Source: Lepidonotus clava (taxonomy: Eukaryota; Annelida; Polychaeta; Phyllodocida; Polynoidae). Taken from it: 64,000 bases of DNA. The position numbers and the translations under genes were made by a program. Numbering within the stretch: the stretch's first letter is position 1; each line of letters starts with the position of its first letter. Location of the stretch: positions 52,591,526 to 52,655,525 of the forward strand of contig OW387138.1 in NCBI GenBank assembly GCA_936440205.1. Reading direction: 5' to 3'. Shown in pieces: positions 1 through 11,971 of the stretch. The notes beneath the pieces are model-generated. The model searched no databases. It saw only the letters and a list, made by a program, of their open reading frames with translations, and was not told the DNA's origin.

Positions 1-954
1 TTATATTTTTTTATATTTTTTATATTTTATTTTTTTTTGTTGGAGTATTTTCCATCATAAATGATATATTTCATAGTTATAAGTCTGTTATTTTTTCAGA
101 ATTAAAGAATATTTACAACATGATTGCCGAATTCCTAGATATCTAAGGGTATCGTGCTCACACCGTCTTCACAAGTTTTTCTTTTTATATATTGACAACT
201 TAATCCTGTCTTTTTCTGTTTGTATGTTATTATATGATGATCTACAACTTTGAACCCAGTTGTAAATTATCCAGACCCACAACCCCTTTTCCTCAGTATA
301 CTGATCTGGTTTCTAAATGAATAAGATTAAAGTCTGACTCCATTATAATAATCTGACTCCATTAAGACTCGAGAGAAACATAAATCCAAAATAGAACAAC
401 ATAATCTTGCATACTCCCACTCCAGGTAATTCCCATGAGTTAACCAACTCTAAACAACCAATTATGACTCCAATTCCTAAACCTACCTCAAGTATAATGG
501 ATCCAGAAGGTTGGAGATAATTTGGAATAATTTTATCTAAGCAATCTGGGGTAAGGTAGGGTAAGGGGGTTGAATAGGTAATAGGTAGGGGGGAGGGGGA
601 CCCTGCTCCTCCTGGGTGGGGTACCCAGGAGAGCAGAATGACGGTCACACAACAAGTAAGTACTGGGTACGAATGACCGACGATTTGGAGATAGCTTTCC
701 GCTTTTATTCCCAAAATTATCAGTTTCATAATGGTCCATTGATATTGCCAAAGTCCCACCAGGGTGCGGGCCATCCATGGGGGCACAATGTAAACTCTCA
801 GAAGGTTATCCAAAGCCAGCTGTACACTATTATCCTGTGCTGGTACTGGCCACCAGTAACAATGTTTTTAGAAAGTTTACGGTAGAGTTCTTATCTGGTG
901 TGTGATTGAGCGGCCTATGTCCTTGCCCTTTGGATGATACGTGAGTGTTATTCA
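1..954. other. AT-rich stretch without a gene
   Basis: No open frame here has coding character. The overlapping frames around 340-885 on both strands are low-complexity shadows of a short purine/pyrimidine-skewed tract near 540-620. I see no RNA gene or mobile-element end that I can support. Confidence 0.5.
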
Positions 955-1310
955 CGGGAAGAATTTGAACTCATACATTAGACAGGCTCGGGCTTGTCTG
1001 AAACCACTTGCTCTAAAACGTGTCAAGGATTGTAAGTCTTACTCCACCATTATCCCTGAAAAATCAAAGTATCATTATACCACCCATAGCAGTGGGCGTG
1101 TTAGGTAATACTTTTGCGCCCACCTCAAAGTTTCCCTTCCCCTTCTGGCGTGTATATAAGTGTAAGTCAGGGGGTGTTAACTATATTGTGTCACAATAGT
1201 CCCGTCCGCTCATAGTTCTCTTCACACGCCCAACCTTCTCGGCGTCTTAACGTACCTACCCTCCATTCAGGCACCAATATAATTGCCAGCAGTGGCGTAC
1301 CCAGTCCCCC
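955..1310 (+). repeat. Interspersed repeat R, copy 1 (LTR-like)
   Basis: This segment is repeated in reverse complement at 23,656-23,988 with high identity. It contains a TATA-like stretch (gtatataagtg near 1150), so it may be part of an LTR or another promoter-bearing repeat; its true left end may lie near 900. In both copies the same side abuts CAGTGGCGTAYCCAG followed by a C-run, so that junction is older than the duplication. I found no clear target-site duplication. Confidence 0.6.
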
Positions 1311-2324
1311 CCACTCACGATTGGATTAAGGAATTTGGCTCCACAATCTGAAAATTTCGTTTGGAATTTCTTATTATATTACTTCTCGTGTTCTATCAAA
1401 AATGAGCCTATAAAAATCCGCCATACAAAGTTTAAATGCGCGACATAACCACCGACCGTTCATTCTTATTCATTTACCTTTAAAAAGGGCAACTTCAGGG
1501 CTACACTGGCCTTCCCACATTTGTGCATATAATCTATAAACGCCGGTTGATATTGGTTTCCAAGCTCAACAAAAATAATACTCAGTTTCCTGACCTAATA
1601 AGAATAGATGAGGCTGAAGCGCAGAAGGAGTAGCCTATAGTGTGCACACAACTAGGGTAAAACAGGGTTGTATCGCTCACATTGGTAGGCCTATATCATT
1701 AGCGCATTTAGTTTTAATAGCCCTTACATATAGAAACAAAAGTTATATAAAATCAAAATAATTCATAATAATTAATCAAATGCGTCAAAACAGCGATAAA
1801 GCGTGATTTAACTTTATAACCTCTATGATTAATCAATAATGAAGCAATTGTCTCCCATGATGTTGGGTACAACCCTTATCATGAAATGAAAGTAATATTT
1901 TTGAGAAATCTTATCACATATATCATATCAATAATGGTTTTCCATCCCATGAAAGTGATGTCCAATAGGCCTATTTCTAAAAAAAAATAGGGTTAGTTCA
2001 ACCAAACTTGTAGCTAAAAATTTTAAGGGCGTATTTCCAAAAAGCAAATATGGTTTAAGCCTGTTTTAAACCAGATTTCTTAAACTCGCTTGTGAGACTC
2101 GTGTAAGCATTATAAGGCAAAAATAATTTGGTCCCAACGTTAACCTTTCCCAACCTAGATACTGAACTCAGTAACAGAATAAAACACGCTAACTAATACA
2201 ATTCACAAGTTATAGCCTCATAAACCTATTCTAAATTTGTATATTTCGCCCTATTTATTGTTTACCATTTCAACTAGAACTCTCCACCTTAACTTTGTTT
2301 TAAGGTCCTTCATGGGCAGATCCG
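1311..2324. other. AT-rich stretch without a gene
   Basis: It begins with a short C-rich tract belonging to a poly-C-tipped element end (about 1293-1325). The rest is AT-rich with no coding frame, RNA gene or repeat pair that I can recognise. Confidence 0.45.
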
Positions 2325-2405
2325 GGGGGGGGGGGGGGGGGGGCAGATGGGCTTTGCCCCCAGCCCCCCCCCCCCCCCTCTATAAATTCCTGGGTCCACC
2401 CCTGC
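2325..2405. repeat. Poly-G/poly-C tipped non-autonomous element end
   Basis: A long G-run is followed by a C-run and then cctgggtccacccctg. The same ending, cctgggtccgcccctg, occurs near 35,713-35,730 after another C-run. It belongs to the group of short element ends of type CAGNGGCGGAYCCAG plus a G/C homopolymer that recurs in this window. Confidence 0.5.
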
Positions 2406-4539
2406 AACCCCCCTGACCGGCCCGTGGGCCATTTGGTCATTTTAACACCATTATTACAAATAAAACTTCCGAAAAAAATTAAAATTTAGAGTGGTAGGAG
2501 CTAATCGAGTGCATCAAGTTCGATTAGATCCTACCACCCAGGTCTGGCGAACTCATCTGTGCCATATTCAGTTCATTGCATTTCATCGTTGGTTGCACAA
2601 CCAGACCCACTAACCTACAGAGTTTGCGACATATATATACCGTGGGTGTAATCGGGGCAACCAGAAAGGTGTTTACCAAAAAGAGACACTTTGTAGCTTC
2701 GGTCCTTGTGTTTCAGTGGGTTTTCCGATTTGGAAAACAAGCAATACCACAAGTTATTAATTTTGATCGCCCTCAATTGTCACTGATGTGTCTCTATCAA
2801 CTTCAATTTACATTGCCCGTCATCGTTTTCCCCAACGTAGTTTCGACGTATTTGGTCCTGCGACCGGAAGGACCTCTAGACGGCTTTTCGCTGGTTTCCG
2901 ACGTCATCGTATTATTGAACCCGGTGGATTTTTGGCTACCAGCTATCTCTCCCGGCCCCGGGTTCGAATCCCCTTCATGCCTTACGTTTTTCGTTCATCC
3001 ATCAGACTTGTATTATCAAATTAATGATAAGGATAGGACTACTCTGAACCCTAATCGTCATGTCAAGAGAGGAGGTTGATTGTTAACTTATTTTAAACAG
3101 GATCGGGACGTTACGCTTTTTAAAGGAGAACTCTCCATTTGTAATCGAAAAGTTGTTAAATCAAAAAGACCCTAAAAAAAATTGGAAAATTATAAAAAAA
3201 AAAAAAAAAACCTGCTCGAACCCGCCCTCTCCTCAACTACTACTTTTAAACATGATTGTCCTAATGGTAATGAGACTGATCCGGCTTAAATTCCGAATAT
3301 TATAAATTTATTATATATACTTCTTGCAAACATTCTAAATAACCTTCTTTCCCGATCTTAGCATCTGAATAAACAGGAGACACTGGGCATCACACTTCAT
3401 TTAAATTAATTGTTTCAGTTAAATATGACCATTAGTTAACAAGTTCCATGTACTTTTTAAGTAACATGACAGAAAGCATTTTCGCGATTCTGCAGCTATC
3501 CCTCGCTCCCCTGTTCCCTTGTGCATAACATTTCCTAATAAACCAGGTCCATTCCTAACGGCGGCAAAGTTTGGAAGCGTCCATCATGGCCGGCCTTAAT
3601 CCATTAACACCCATAAGTACCCGGAAGCACCCCATCTAATCTGTACCCCCCTCTGACATCTGACAAGGGCAGGGGCACAATCTTGGTAATCACATAACTC
3701 ACACCAAACCCACTCAAGAGCGACACAGGTATCATGCTGGGTGTCATCTGACGGACTCCCCGCCATTAATCAGGGGTTAGTTATCGAGTTAACACGGGCC
3801 AGAGTTGGCCCATGCAGGGAACCTGCTGGGTCGGGCACTTCCATACCCAACCTACGTTCGCCTGCAAAGCACATGTAGCTAAATCTTTGACAGGCCTATT
3901 TCACCCTACCATCCATCGCCCCTCCCACCCGGAAAACCATTTACCCTTACCATCCATAGATGGAGTATTAAAAGTGTTTGAAATTAACTTCTTTTGAAGT
4001 CATCCGTGAGAGATGAGATTCATTAAAAATTCATTAAACATTTTCTGTATGGATAAAAGGTACCTCCCGGCCTATATAACTACCCTAAATAATTCACCTT
4101 AAACTGGGTTTAAGCTGGTTAGATATAAAGCCGACCTTAAGGTTTGAGACTAATTTCAGCCAGTCCAGACTTAAATCGGCCTGAACTCCATATAAACCAC
4201 CTGCAAATAAAACCTATAAATATCAGGCAGTAATGGCATTTACAGGCTTTCTCACTTCTCATCCACAAGTTAAGGAACCCCATGCCAACAATTCATTTTG
4301 AAGTCTGCCTTCCAATTCAATTAGAACAAGCCGACACCCTAACCAACGAAAGCTTACTAGCAAGCATACGCCTAAGCTTATACTCTTCGCACGGCTTTTC
4401 TTTTGGCATTAACGTAAGGTTTCTGCACGGAGGTCAAAACCTTTAGATCCCAGGTGCACGTGGCGACTGTCTGTCTACTCCTTCCCGTGACTGGGAAAAA
4501 GTAATAAAAGACTAGAGCGGTCTCTAGCCTGCATCAGAC
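2406..4539. other. Intergenic stretch upstream of the Env-like gene
   Basis: No convincing gene. A tRNA-type B box (ggttcgaatcc, 2961-2971) suggests a worn tRNA-derived SINE around 2880-3010, but I could not place a clear A box. The open frame at 2576-3079 lacks protein-like features and overlaps this region. Just upstream of the Env-like gene, taataaaag near 4502 could act as a TATA element. Confidence 0.4.
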
Positions 4540-6402
4540 ATGGCTCCAACAGTATTCATACTCCTCCTTCGTGGACTCTTTATCCTGGGCTCTGTCTCAG
4601 CTAAGCCATGCCTATGCACCAGTACGGTAAACCGTTTTCGTACCAACTATGGTGTAGTATTCGAGAGTAAACCGTCCATCCACATAGGTAATGAGTACTT
4701 CACTACCGAAGTCGATATCATTTTACCACTTCCTCCTTCTCCCAAACAGGCAGCCGCACTAAATTGTAGACACGGCGCTACCCTGGCAGCCGGTTCAATG
4801 GAACAGTGTCGAAAAATCCAACTTATGTTGAATAACATAACATCTATTGGGAAGACTATAGCAGCGAAGGTCACCAACGGACTCCGGGAAGTGCAATCAA
4901 TTTTGGAATCGACGGCCCAGCCAACACCTCCATCAGCAAAATCCAGGAAGCAGCGGGCTCTGATTCCAGAAATCGGCAAGTTCTCCGAGACTTTATTTGG
5001 AACGGCCACACTCGATGACTTGAAGCAACAGACTCGTGCTGACCAGGTAAATGCCGATGAAATTGGCTTCCTCGATGGCAAAATAAATGCAGTCCTAAAG
5101 GTAGTTGACTCCACTTTGGAAATCCAACTCCAGGCCATCATAGAGAACACTCATTCCATATACAATTTGTCCCGAGGACTCCAGGCTTACATTAGTAACC
5201 GGGAATTGATGGTCAGGTTGATGCAAGATTTGCAAGAATTGCGTCTACTGGATTTTAAACTGGACTATTCCCTTGATGTCTTGCTACAGGCTATTCGCGA
5301 CCTAACGGAGAACAGGCTGAGTAACTCTTTGATATCGGAGACTGATATGAGGAAGATTCGGTACCTTTTCCTTTCCAAGTCCAATCGTTCAAATATTTAT
5401 ATTCCAAACACTCGCGACATGTATAGAAGTGTAACTGTTTTAGTCCCCCCGGTTTTACAGCGAAATGTTCTGAAAACTATTTTGAAGATTCCCGTTATTT
5501 CCTTAGACAAAATATTCAAGGTTCTAAAAGTGAACACCTTCCCTCTAGCCTTCCATGGGCATTATACTCGCCTCTCCAACACACCGGCTTATTTATTGGT
5601 GTCCGCAACCCAATACACGGTATCCTCCAACCCAGATCTGGATAATTGCCATTCTCCGTTTTGTCATTATGACCTACCAATTCGCAGGCTTTCTCCCTCG
5701 TCGTGCCTCATTTCTATCTATCTACGTGATCATGAGTCTGTCAAACTTTATTGTGATTTCAAAATACTCATTCAGTCTAATTTCAGAAGGTCGAACATCC
5801 AGGTCATTGCAACAGGGACCTATTTGTTCTCTCACATAGACGAGGTCGTTGTGCGCTGCCCCAACCGAACAACAACCCATCCTGGATGTGAATCGTGCGT
5901 TCGTGCCTTTGAATGTGGTTGTTCTGTGTCCGCCAAAGAATGGGAAATTCCAGTCTCAAGTGTTAACTGTTTGCCTTCTACAGCAGGCCCCTTAAGAACA
6001 GTTTTCCCCGTCAACCTTGCTAGTCTTCAACACCTCAACCTGTCACTTAGCCGACTTGTGAACCCGGATTTTTCGTACGATAAACCATTCCCAATTTTAC
6101 CTCTTAGCCCGCAAATGCGAGTCCGCCAAGAGGATATTTTTAAGCGAGCAAAAGACAATTTCCTTTCCCTCCGTACATACATGAAAGAGATTCGACTGAA
6201 TGGGGTCGAATACAAGAAACTTCGTGGTGACTTGCATCTTCCCCACGTACCATTCCTCCCCCCCAGTGTGCACGGTACTGTTTACCTGTTGAACATTGGA
6301 CTTACTTTTATAATGGTACCAGCACTTTTTGTTTTCATCTCAATTCTGTATTTCAGACAACGTAGGATTCAAAGCGCATGCAGACGCTTGACTTTAAATT
6401 GA
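4540..6402 (+). CDS. Env-like F-type fusion glycoprotein of element copy 1
   Basis: A fossil-class viral-type gene: a 620-residue open frame that looks whole. Parts seen are an N-terminal signal peptide (about residues 1-21), a basic furin-type processing site near residue 139 followed by a hydrophobic glycine-bearing segment, a heptad-rich stretch (about 175-265), a cysteine-rich region (about 440-480) and one C-terminal membrane span (about 585-608) with a short basic tail. This layout is that of baculovirus F / errantivirus Env proteins; the family call is by pattern only. It converges on gene A and belongs to the same element as A, B, C, D and E. A partial, diverged second copy lies at 23,990-24,979. 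The product would sit in the cell membrane. Confidence 0.65.
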   Translation: MAPTVFILLLRGLFILGSVSAKPCLCTSTVNRFRTNYGVVFESKPSIHIGNEYFTTEVDIILPLPPSPKQAAALNCRHGATLAAGSMEQCRKIQLMLNNITSIGKTIAAKVTNGLREVQSILESTAQPTPPSAKSRKQRALIPEIGKFSETLFGTATLDDLKQQTRADQVNADEIGFLDGKINAVLKVVDSTLEIQLQAIIENTHSIYNLSRGLQAYISNRELMVRLMQDLQELRLLDFKLDYSLDVLLQAIRDLTENRLSNSLISETDMRKIRYLFLSKSNRSNIYIPNTRDMYRSVTVLVPPVLQRNVLKTILKIPVISLDKIFKVLKVNTFPLAFHGHYTRLSNTPAYLLVSATQYTVSSNPDLDNCHSPFCHYDLPIRRLSPSSCLISIYLRDHESVKLYCDFKILIQSNFRRSNIQVIATGTYLFSHIDEVVVRCPNRTTTHPGCESCVRAFECGCSVSAKEWEIPVSSVNCLPSTAGPLRTVFPVNLASLQHLNLSLSRLVNPDFSYDKPFPILPLSPQMRVRQEDIFKRAKDNFLSLRTYMKEIRLNGVEYKKLRGDLHLPHVPFLPPSVHGTVYLLNIGLTFIMVPALFVFISILYFRQRRIQSACRRLTLN

Positions 6403-6817
6403 GTTGGTTATATATACATTAGCTATTAACTCTTCCTTTTATTGCAGCTCAAAAGTTATCAGTTCTCATTCATGTTCGATTTTTGTTGTTTAGAATATAT
6501 ACTCGCCCTCATAATTTCGTCACACATGTACAGCTGCAATTCATTCACATTATCCTCATGAATTCCCATTTATAATTAGTCACAGCCACATAAGACTACA
6601 CACGTTCATGATATCAAAATGTTTTATTGTTATGCATGCGGAAAAGGTTTTATAATGTCCACGTGTCAACGTTTCGCCTATTTTCCCATAATTGTATTTA
6701 CTGACCATACACTAATGTACATATGTAACTCGAAAGCTTCGTGAACATATGCATTTCACAATTAAAATTTTCCCATATCTACTTCAAACATATCGTACAC
6801 TTTTATATAACTGTTCA
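6403..6817. other. 3' region between convergent Env-like and A genes
   Basis: AT-rich non-coding DNA. From about 6765 it matches the reverse complement of the right edge of the window (63,945-64,000), so it belongs to the element rather than to the host flank. Confidence 0.55.
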
Positions 6818-7429
6818 TCACACCCAAGAGTCTACGTCAGGCATGCAGCCCAGTTTTTCGGCTGGGAGTAGTTCTTGGGCCATGTTGTTCCTGTTGTTTA
6901 TCAGGCAAACGCTCGCTCTACAAAGTCTGTGCCTGAAAAATTTGTTCAGGCGCACGCGCTCCGTACGAGGAATCTTGACTTCTTGCGGGAGTTCCAACGT
7001 CAAGGGTTCGTCACTGCCATTCAGATGGACCGTGAGTGGGCCCGACCAGGCGACGGTCAGGGCCTTGGACAGGATGCTCGGTCTTTGGATGATCATTCGT
7101 GGGCAGGCAGCACTTCCTACGGCTTCCATTTCGGCGGGAATGGGAGCCAGTGGAAATAGGAGCGTTTCCCATCGGCAGTAGATTCTCAGACAGCACTGCA
7201 CTGTAGCCCTCCGACGTTGACCCTGCGCCAACGAGCGACAGCCTGCTGCCAATTTCCAGAAGATACCGATAAATTTCCACCCCAGGTATATCGCTAACAA
7301 GAGAAGCAGCCACTGATGGTCGGATTGGTCCGCGGGTTGGAGGTGACTAGGTCTCACCACTGGCCTTTCCTCCCGAACAAGACGCAGACGCAGACTTGCG
7401 TTTAACAGTCGCTCGATGTCCATGGCCAT
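6818..7429 (-). CDS. Element membrane protein A, copy 1
   Basis: A 203-residue protein if started at the methionine at 7429. I chose this start because the longer frame (to 7498) would run through a TATA-like box (7471-7480) that is conserved in copy 3, whose frame starts at the same Met-Ala-Met-Asp. Visible parts are a short N-terminal segment with one Asn-Ala-Ser sequon, one strong membrane span (about residues 40-60), a basic juxtamembrane stretch with several cysteines, and a globular C-terminal region of about 130 residues. I do not recognise a named family. The pattern of the C-terminal region resembles that of protein C, suggesting two related single-pass proteins. It is divergent with B and convergent with the Env-like gene, an order kept in copies 2 and 3. 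Confidence 0.6.
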   Translation of the reverse strand: MAMDIERLLNASLRLRLVREERPVVRPSHLQPADQSDHQWLLLLLAIYLGWKFIGIFWKLAAGCRSLAQGQRRRATVQCCLRIYCRWETLLFPLAPIPAEMEAVGSAACPRMIIQRPSILSKALTVAWSGPLTVHLNGSDEPLTLELPQEVKIPRTERVRLNKFFRHRLCRASVCLINNRNNMAQELLPAEKLGCMPDVDSWV

Positions 7430-8127
7430 CAAGTGGCTGTTCTGAACCAGTGTATAGTACAGGCACATACTTATACCCCCCACCCCACACGACATCACAA
7501 CCCCCCAGGTACTGTAAGGGCTTCGTCTAGTCTTTAGCGAAAAGTTAACCCTCGGTCGACAACTTAAACGCTAGGTAAGGTACAACTAAAACGACTTCTT
7601 CTAGCCGGGGGCTTCACAAGTTTTTACACTGGGTAGTGCGAAGCACGTCTAATAGGCCGCTATTTTCTTCAGAGAGCCGATCGACAGGGGGTTCATCTGA
7701 AATGACTTCTGTCGCGTTTGACACCGGGACACGCGTCTGTGATGACCGCGTCCACCTGTTGGCCATCTGAGGCGGCGCATGTCAACTAGCTTCTGTGTCA
7801 GGTCCCTCACAGGAGTACCGCGGCACGCGGCCCGCGGGGTAGTCTTAACACTTATTGACACGTAACAGGCCTCACAAGGGGCGGCGGTGAGGGTGTCGCT
7901 GATACCCCATGTACTCCCCGTCACGGCTAGCACGTAACTTATGGTAAAAGTCTCTCTTACCCCGTCCACACCCCGTCACGTCTACCACGTAACTTATGTT
8001 CAAAGTCTTGCCTCATCGATAAAAGATCGCTTTCACCAGATCATGTATCCACAGGGGGGCCTGCCCGGCATGTATAAATACGGCGTGGCATATGGCTATA
8101 TAGATCACTTGAAAACTTGCTGCCACC
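7430..8127. promoter_or_regulatory. Divergent A/B promoter region, copy 1
   Basis: A 700-bp spacer between divergent genes A and B. TATA-like boxes sit on both sides: ttataag on the - strand (7471-7480) for A, and tgtataaata (8071-8080) for B, about 50 bases before a good start context (gccaccATGa). The spacer is conserved in copy 3 (62,726-63,329). The open frame at 7649-7969 is probably only a by-product of this conservation. Confidence 0.55.
7916..8008 (+). repeat. Two direct repeats in the A/B promoter
   Basis: Two 38-bp copies (7916-7953 and 7971-8008, 55 bp apart) share the core cacgtaacttatg and the ends ccccgtcacg and aaagtct. They could be factor or transposase binding sites. Copy 3 shows only one clear counterpart (about 62,815-62,860). 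Confidence 0.55.
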
Positions 8128-10990
8128 ATGAACGGGTCAACTGATTATAGTGACGCTGTTCTGTCAAACCCGTCTACGAGCTCATGCAGGATCTTGACCA
8201 GCAGCCCCAAACCGGGTGGCGAGAAAATAACCGATCATGATTCATCAGCAGGCGTAGGTACTCTGCTGTTGGATATGTCTGAGGATGCGCGTCAGTATGG
8301 GTCTCAGAATGGGTTTCCGGATCTCTCTGCGGATCAGTCTCTTCACGACTCCCTGTACGCGGAAGAGGGATCCACCCTCAACGACGTGGACCTTAGCCTT
8401 GGTGGTTCCCAAGGCGGTACTGCATCCGCATCGTCGTCCACGCCCTCCACGCCCTCCACGCCCTCCACGCCCTCCGGATCCACGCCCTGGGGGATGACGC
8501 CCTCCACGTCGCAATCCCATCCATGGTTCCCCAGCTCCACGTCCAGAACGTCGTCCACGCCCGGACCCTTGACATCGCAAGGGTCGTTCTCGTCGACGAC
8601 GTCCCAAAGGTCGTTCACGCCCGGGCCCTTGACATCGCAAGGGTCGTTCTCGTCGACGACGTCCCAAAGGTCGTTCACGCCCGAATACTCGTCCTCGTCC
8701 GGCCCCTCCACGTCTACAGCTGAACCGTCCATGGCCCATTTGCTGGCCAGGATGGAGGAGCTGGAGAAGAAGTGCCGAAGGGCGGAGGCTGAAGCGGCTG
8801 CGGCAAAGGCCCAGGTGGAGGTGCTCGTGAACCAAGCGAAGCCAGCTGCAGCTGACAAACCACCCAAACCACGCAATGAAATATGTGTAAGTTCTAAAGT
8901 TTGTTTTTACAGCTTATAATTAACTAATAATCTCACCTTGAAAACGTTACCGTTTGATATAGTTCTCGGTTTGTTTAGAAATGATCTCATTCCTAGTATA
9001 GCCCTGATGTTCTTCTCCTTTGCCGCGCCGCCAGGGAACATCCCGGAAAACAACGAAAATCCGTAATGATTTCGTACACTGACATATAGTTAGAAGTCCA
9101 CTATTAACTATTATCTGAAAAAAACGTAAGTTCTATTATCTGGACAAAGAAATATAATACCAGTGTAATGATGGTTTTAATTCGTGAATAATATGTTGAC
9201 CCTCACTTTGCATTTTTAACATGTATTCCCTTGATTTATTGCCTTTATAGTGCCTTTGTCTACTTAATGGCTCCAGTTTTAAGCACACTTCATGTCCTTC
9301 CTCTTTTTCTAGCTTCTGCCAACACCTACTTCAAGACCCTCCAAAACAGGGCCAACAGAATGCGGAAGAACCGAATTAAGGCTGACAATGAAAAGGCTAT
9401 CATCCGTCACCACGTGAACGAGGTAAATAAATTTTTGTTACAGACTTCCTCTATAGACCACAAAAGTCTGACGTCACGGACCCCTCCCGCAACACGTGTT
9501 GGGCCCTGTGTTGGGCCTAAACCTTTTACGACCGGCCCCGGTAACCCTACACCCCCGGTCACCGGCCCGGCCCGCCCTGGAGGGGGCACCGATAACACCC
9601 GGCTGGACCACGGTCACCCGTACACACAGACAATAACATTGCCTATAACTTTGCTATTTATTAACTCTTTTTCTTTTCAAGTATATCATAATGCACATTG
9701 ATAATTCCCCTATGAAAATACATGTTTTCATAAGTTTGCGAGCATTATTAGTGGAAATAGCAAATCTGACAGCTGGGTCCTACTAAAGTTCATAGAGGGG
9801 ACCCCCGGCCCAGCCCTGCCCATGTTTAGGCACGGGAGCAGCGTGCAGTGACCGTTAGGGGCCCGCCCGACGTCATGGCTTTTGCGGACTATTGTTCTCA
9901 ACATTGTTTGACGTAGTTCGATTCCGGCAGGCCAAAATTTTACACCTTTCAAGTGCAAAGCCGAGGAGAAAGAGTAATGTCTATGGTCTATGCCCAGTCT
10001 GTCCACTCCTTGGGTGGAAGGATACGCATCATTGTTCTAAAAAACGCGAAGAAAGGGTCTAGTTTGATAACATTCACATGTCCTTGTTTCTAGAAAAAAG
10101 GTTACTTTTTCATCCCAAATATCCATGATATGAAAATAAGGGTCTTTTTTTTCCTGGGAAATATGAAATTTCACGAAAAAGGGTATTTCTTGGCCACTAA
10201 ATGTCTGCGTTTTGAAGAATAAGGGGTCGATTTTTTGGTATAAATGTCAGTGGAAAGGGGTTGTTTTCTATTTTGAAGAACGATGATATGTCCTACTTTG
10301 ATATCTGAGTAGACAGACTGGGGGTCTATGGTGTAGGGGGTGTGACTTCCCGGGGACCCACTCAGTTCAAAAAGGGGTATACGTACAAACTGCGGTCGGA
10401 ACTATACCGGGGGCTGTAGCTGTGAATCGGCAATTTGGCTTAAAACAGGGGGCCCGGCTGTGAAATGATCTTATGGTTGTAACACTGAAACTTGGGAAAC
10501 AATTATAATTTTTTTACATTATGAATTTTTATAGAGCACTGTAACCTTACTTGCTTCCTTGGACAATAATCTTGACATACAATTAGAATGGATATGACAC
10601 AATTAATAAAAAGTGCCTGTATGTTATAGAGACCAAGGATAAAGCAACGCTTTTGAAATTAACTGCAGTGACCAGCTTTTAAATTAAGGCAACTGAAATA
10701 TTGAAAAACTTGTTTGTGTTTATTGGATGTTCTTGACCAAGTATGTCGTAACTGTATTAAAATAAAAAAGTGTCTTTTTAACTTTGCAGAAGCTCAGAAG
10801 ACGGATAGTGGGGTTGGAAAATTTCGTCAAAACGTGGGACGAAGCTCGAAAGAATTCCGTGAGGCGCCTCCTCACCCCCGACTACACGAGCGACGAGGAG
10901 CGCGGACTTTATTATCCGGCCGCGGTCGACAAAGACGGGATATTTACGATACGAAACGCATTTAACTATAATGACCTGTCATTTTGTTGA
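8128..10990 (+). CDS. Element gene B, copy 1 (spliced, coiled-coil protein)
   Basis: Exon-like blocks: 8128-8886 (donor gtaagt), 9313-9422 (acceptor tttctag, donor gtaaat) and 10,790-10,990 (acceptor tttgcag, stop at 10,988). The first block encodes a Ser/Thr/Pro-rich low-complexity domain (about residues 105-200) followed by a Glu/Ala-rich coiled coil (about 205-240). The later blocks are basic, with Arg/Lys- and His-rich helices, compatible with nucleic-acid binding. The 110-nt middle block has the same length as its counterpart in copy 2 (28,123-28,232), supporting real exons. Exon content differs among the copies. It may be the accessory (TnpA-like) DNA-binding protein of the transposon, by position only; I do not recognise the domain. 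Confidence 0.5.
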
Positions 10991-11971
10991 AAACCCGAAT
11001 GTGCTATTTCTTGAAGATAGACCACGAACTTGAAATCGATTACAATACAACACTTTTTTGATGAGTGTTATGGTACAAGGTCTCTACCATTAGAAGAGCA
11101 ATGGAATGACACCTAGGCCTGTTATCAATAATAACATAAATCAATCATAAAAAGTGTATTTTAAACAAACATAAGCTCGATATACAATTTTTAAAATGAT
11201 GCGACATGAATCATCTCTTCGTACTTATTTTGCAGTCATGAAAAAATAATGTTGCATGAAGCCGGTTTTAATTAAGAACTGTTACTTCTTTTCAAGTGGA
11301 TCCTTTTTAGTTCGATTCCATGCAGTAAGGTGCAAAAGTAATTTTTCAGAAATTTTATTATGATCAAATACATCGCTGCCAGTAGGACCTATCAAAATTT
11401 ACAAGTGACCATGTAGTCTCCTGATGAACCCGAAATACTTTCTAGGATTTGTATGGCACGGTGACCTATATTCTTTCTGTGAGAGAATAAAAAATCCTCT
11501 TGCATATAGTGTAACCCTTTAAAGTGGGAGTTCTCCGGGAGTTATGTATAGGTAACTTGGAGCTTCTGTGACATTGCAAAATTAATAATTTAAAAAACAA
11601 ACAAGTCAATTTAGGTGTCGAGATTTATTAAGGGACAATAGCTTAATTAGCTATAGCCATAATTTCGGTTGGAGCCCGATCGCCAGATTGTGGCGTTAAC
11701 CACATTTAATTCCACTACTAGTTTTGGTTGCAGACCTAGTTTAGCCTCAGGCCCCTAAATTAGGGGCCTGTCTCGCAGATTACCTAAGGGGTCGACCCTA
11801 GCCCGAGCCAGAGTAAAAGCGCTCTTGTCAGCGTCATACTGCTCTTTCCAAAACCGAAATTTTATTTAGCTACAAATTCAATTTATAACCATAACACTTG
11901 TATCGATTGACGCACGTTCGGCAGCATATTGGTAGTAAACACACAAAAATACAACATTTTTCACACAAGAC
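10991..11971. other. Non-coding 3' region between B and C
   Basis: AT-rich, without a gene. Parts match the reverse complement of 53,000-54,570 in copy 3. The segment 11,640-11,760 is the counterpart of the hairpin at 53,234-53,347, but here the symmetry is weak. Confidence 0.5.

Noticed and set aside
4540-6402. The Env-like gene as part of an LTR retroelement.
   Set aside because: No gag, protease, integrase or retroviral reverse transcriptase lies nearby, and the neighbours A and B recur beside a second Env copy without any such gene.
7649-7969. A 106-residue frame in the A/B spacer, with a counterpart at 62,713-63,099.
   Set aside because: The match is at DNA level in a conserved promoter; the frames diverge at their ends and show no domain or start context.
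8245-8876. Long Arg/Gly-rich and Val/Asp-rich frames antisense to gene B.
   Set aside because: They are shadows of the tccacgccc-type low-complexity coding repeats of B; the same shadows appear in copy 3.
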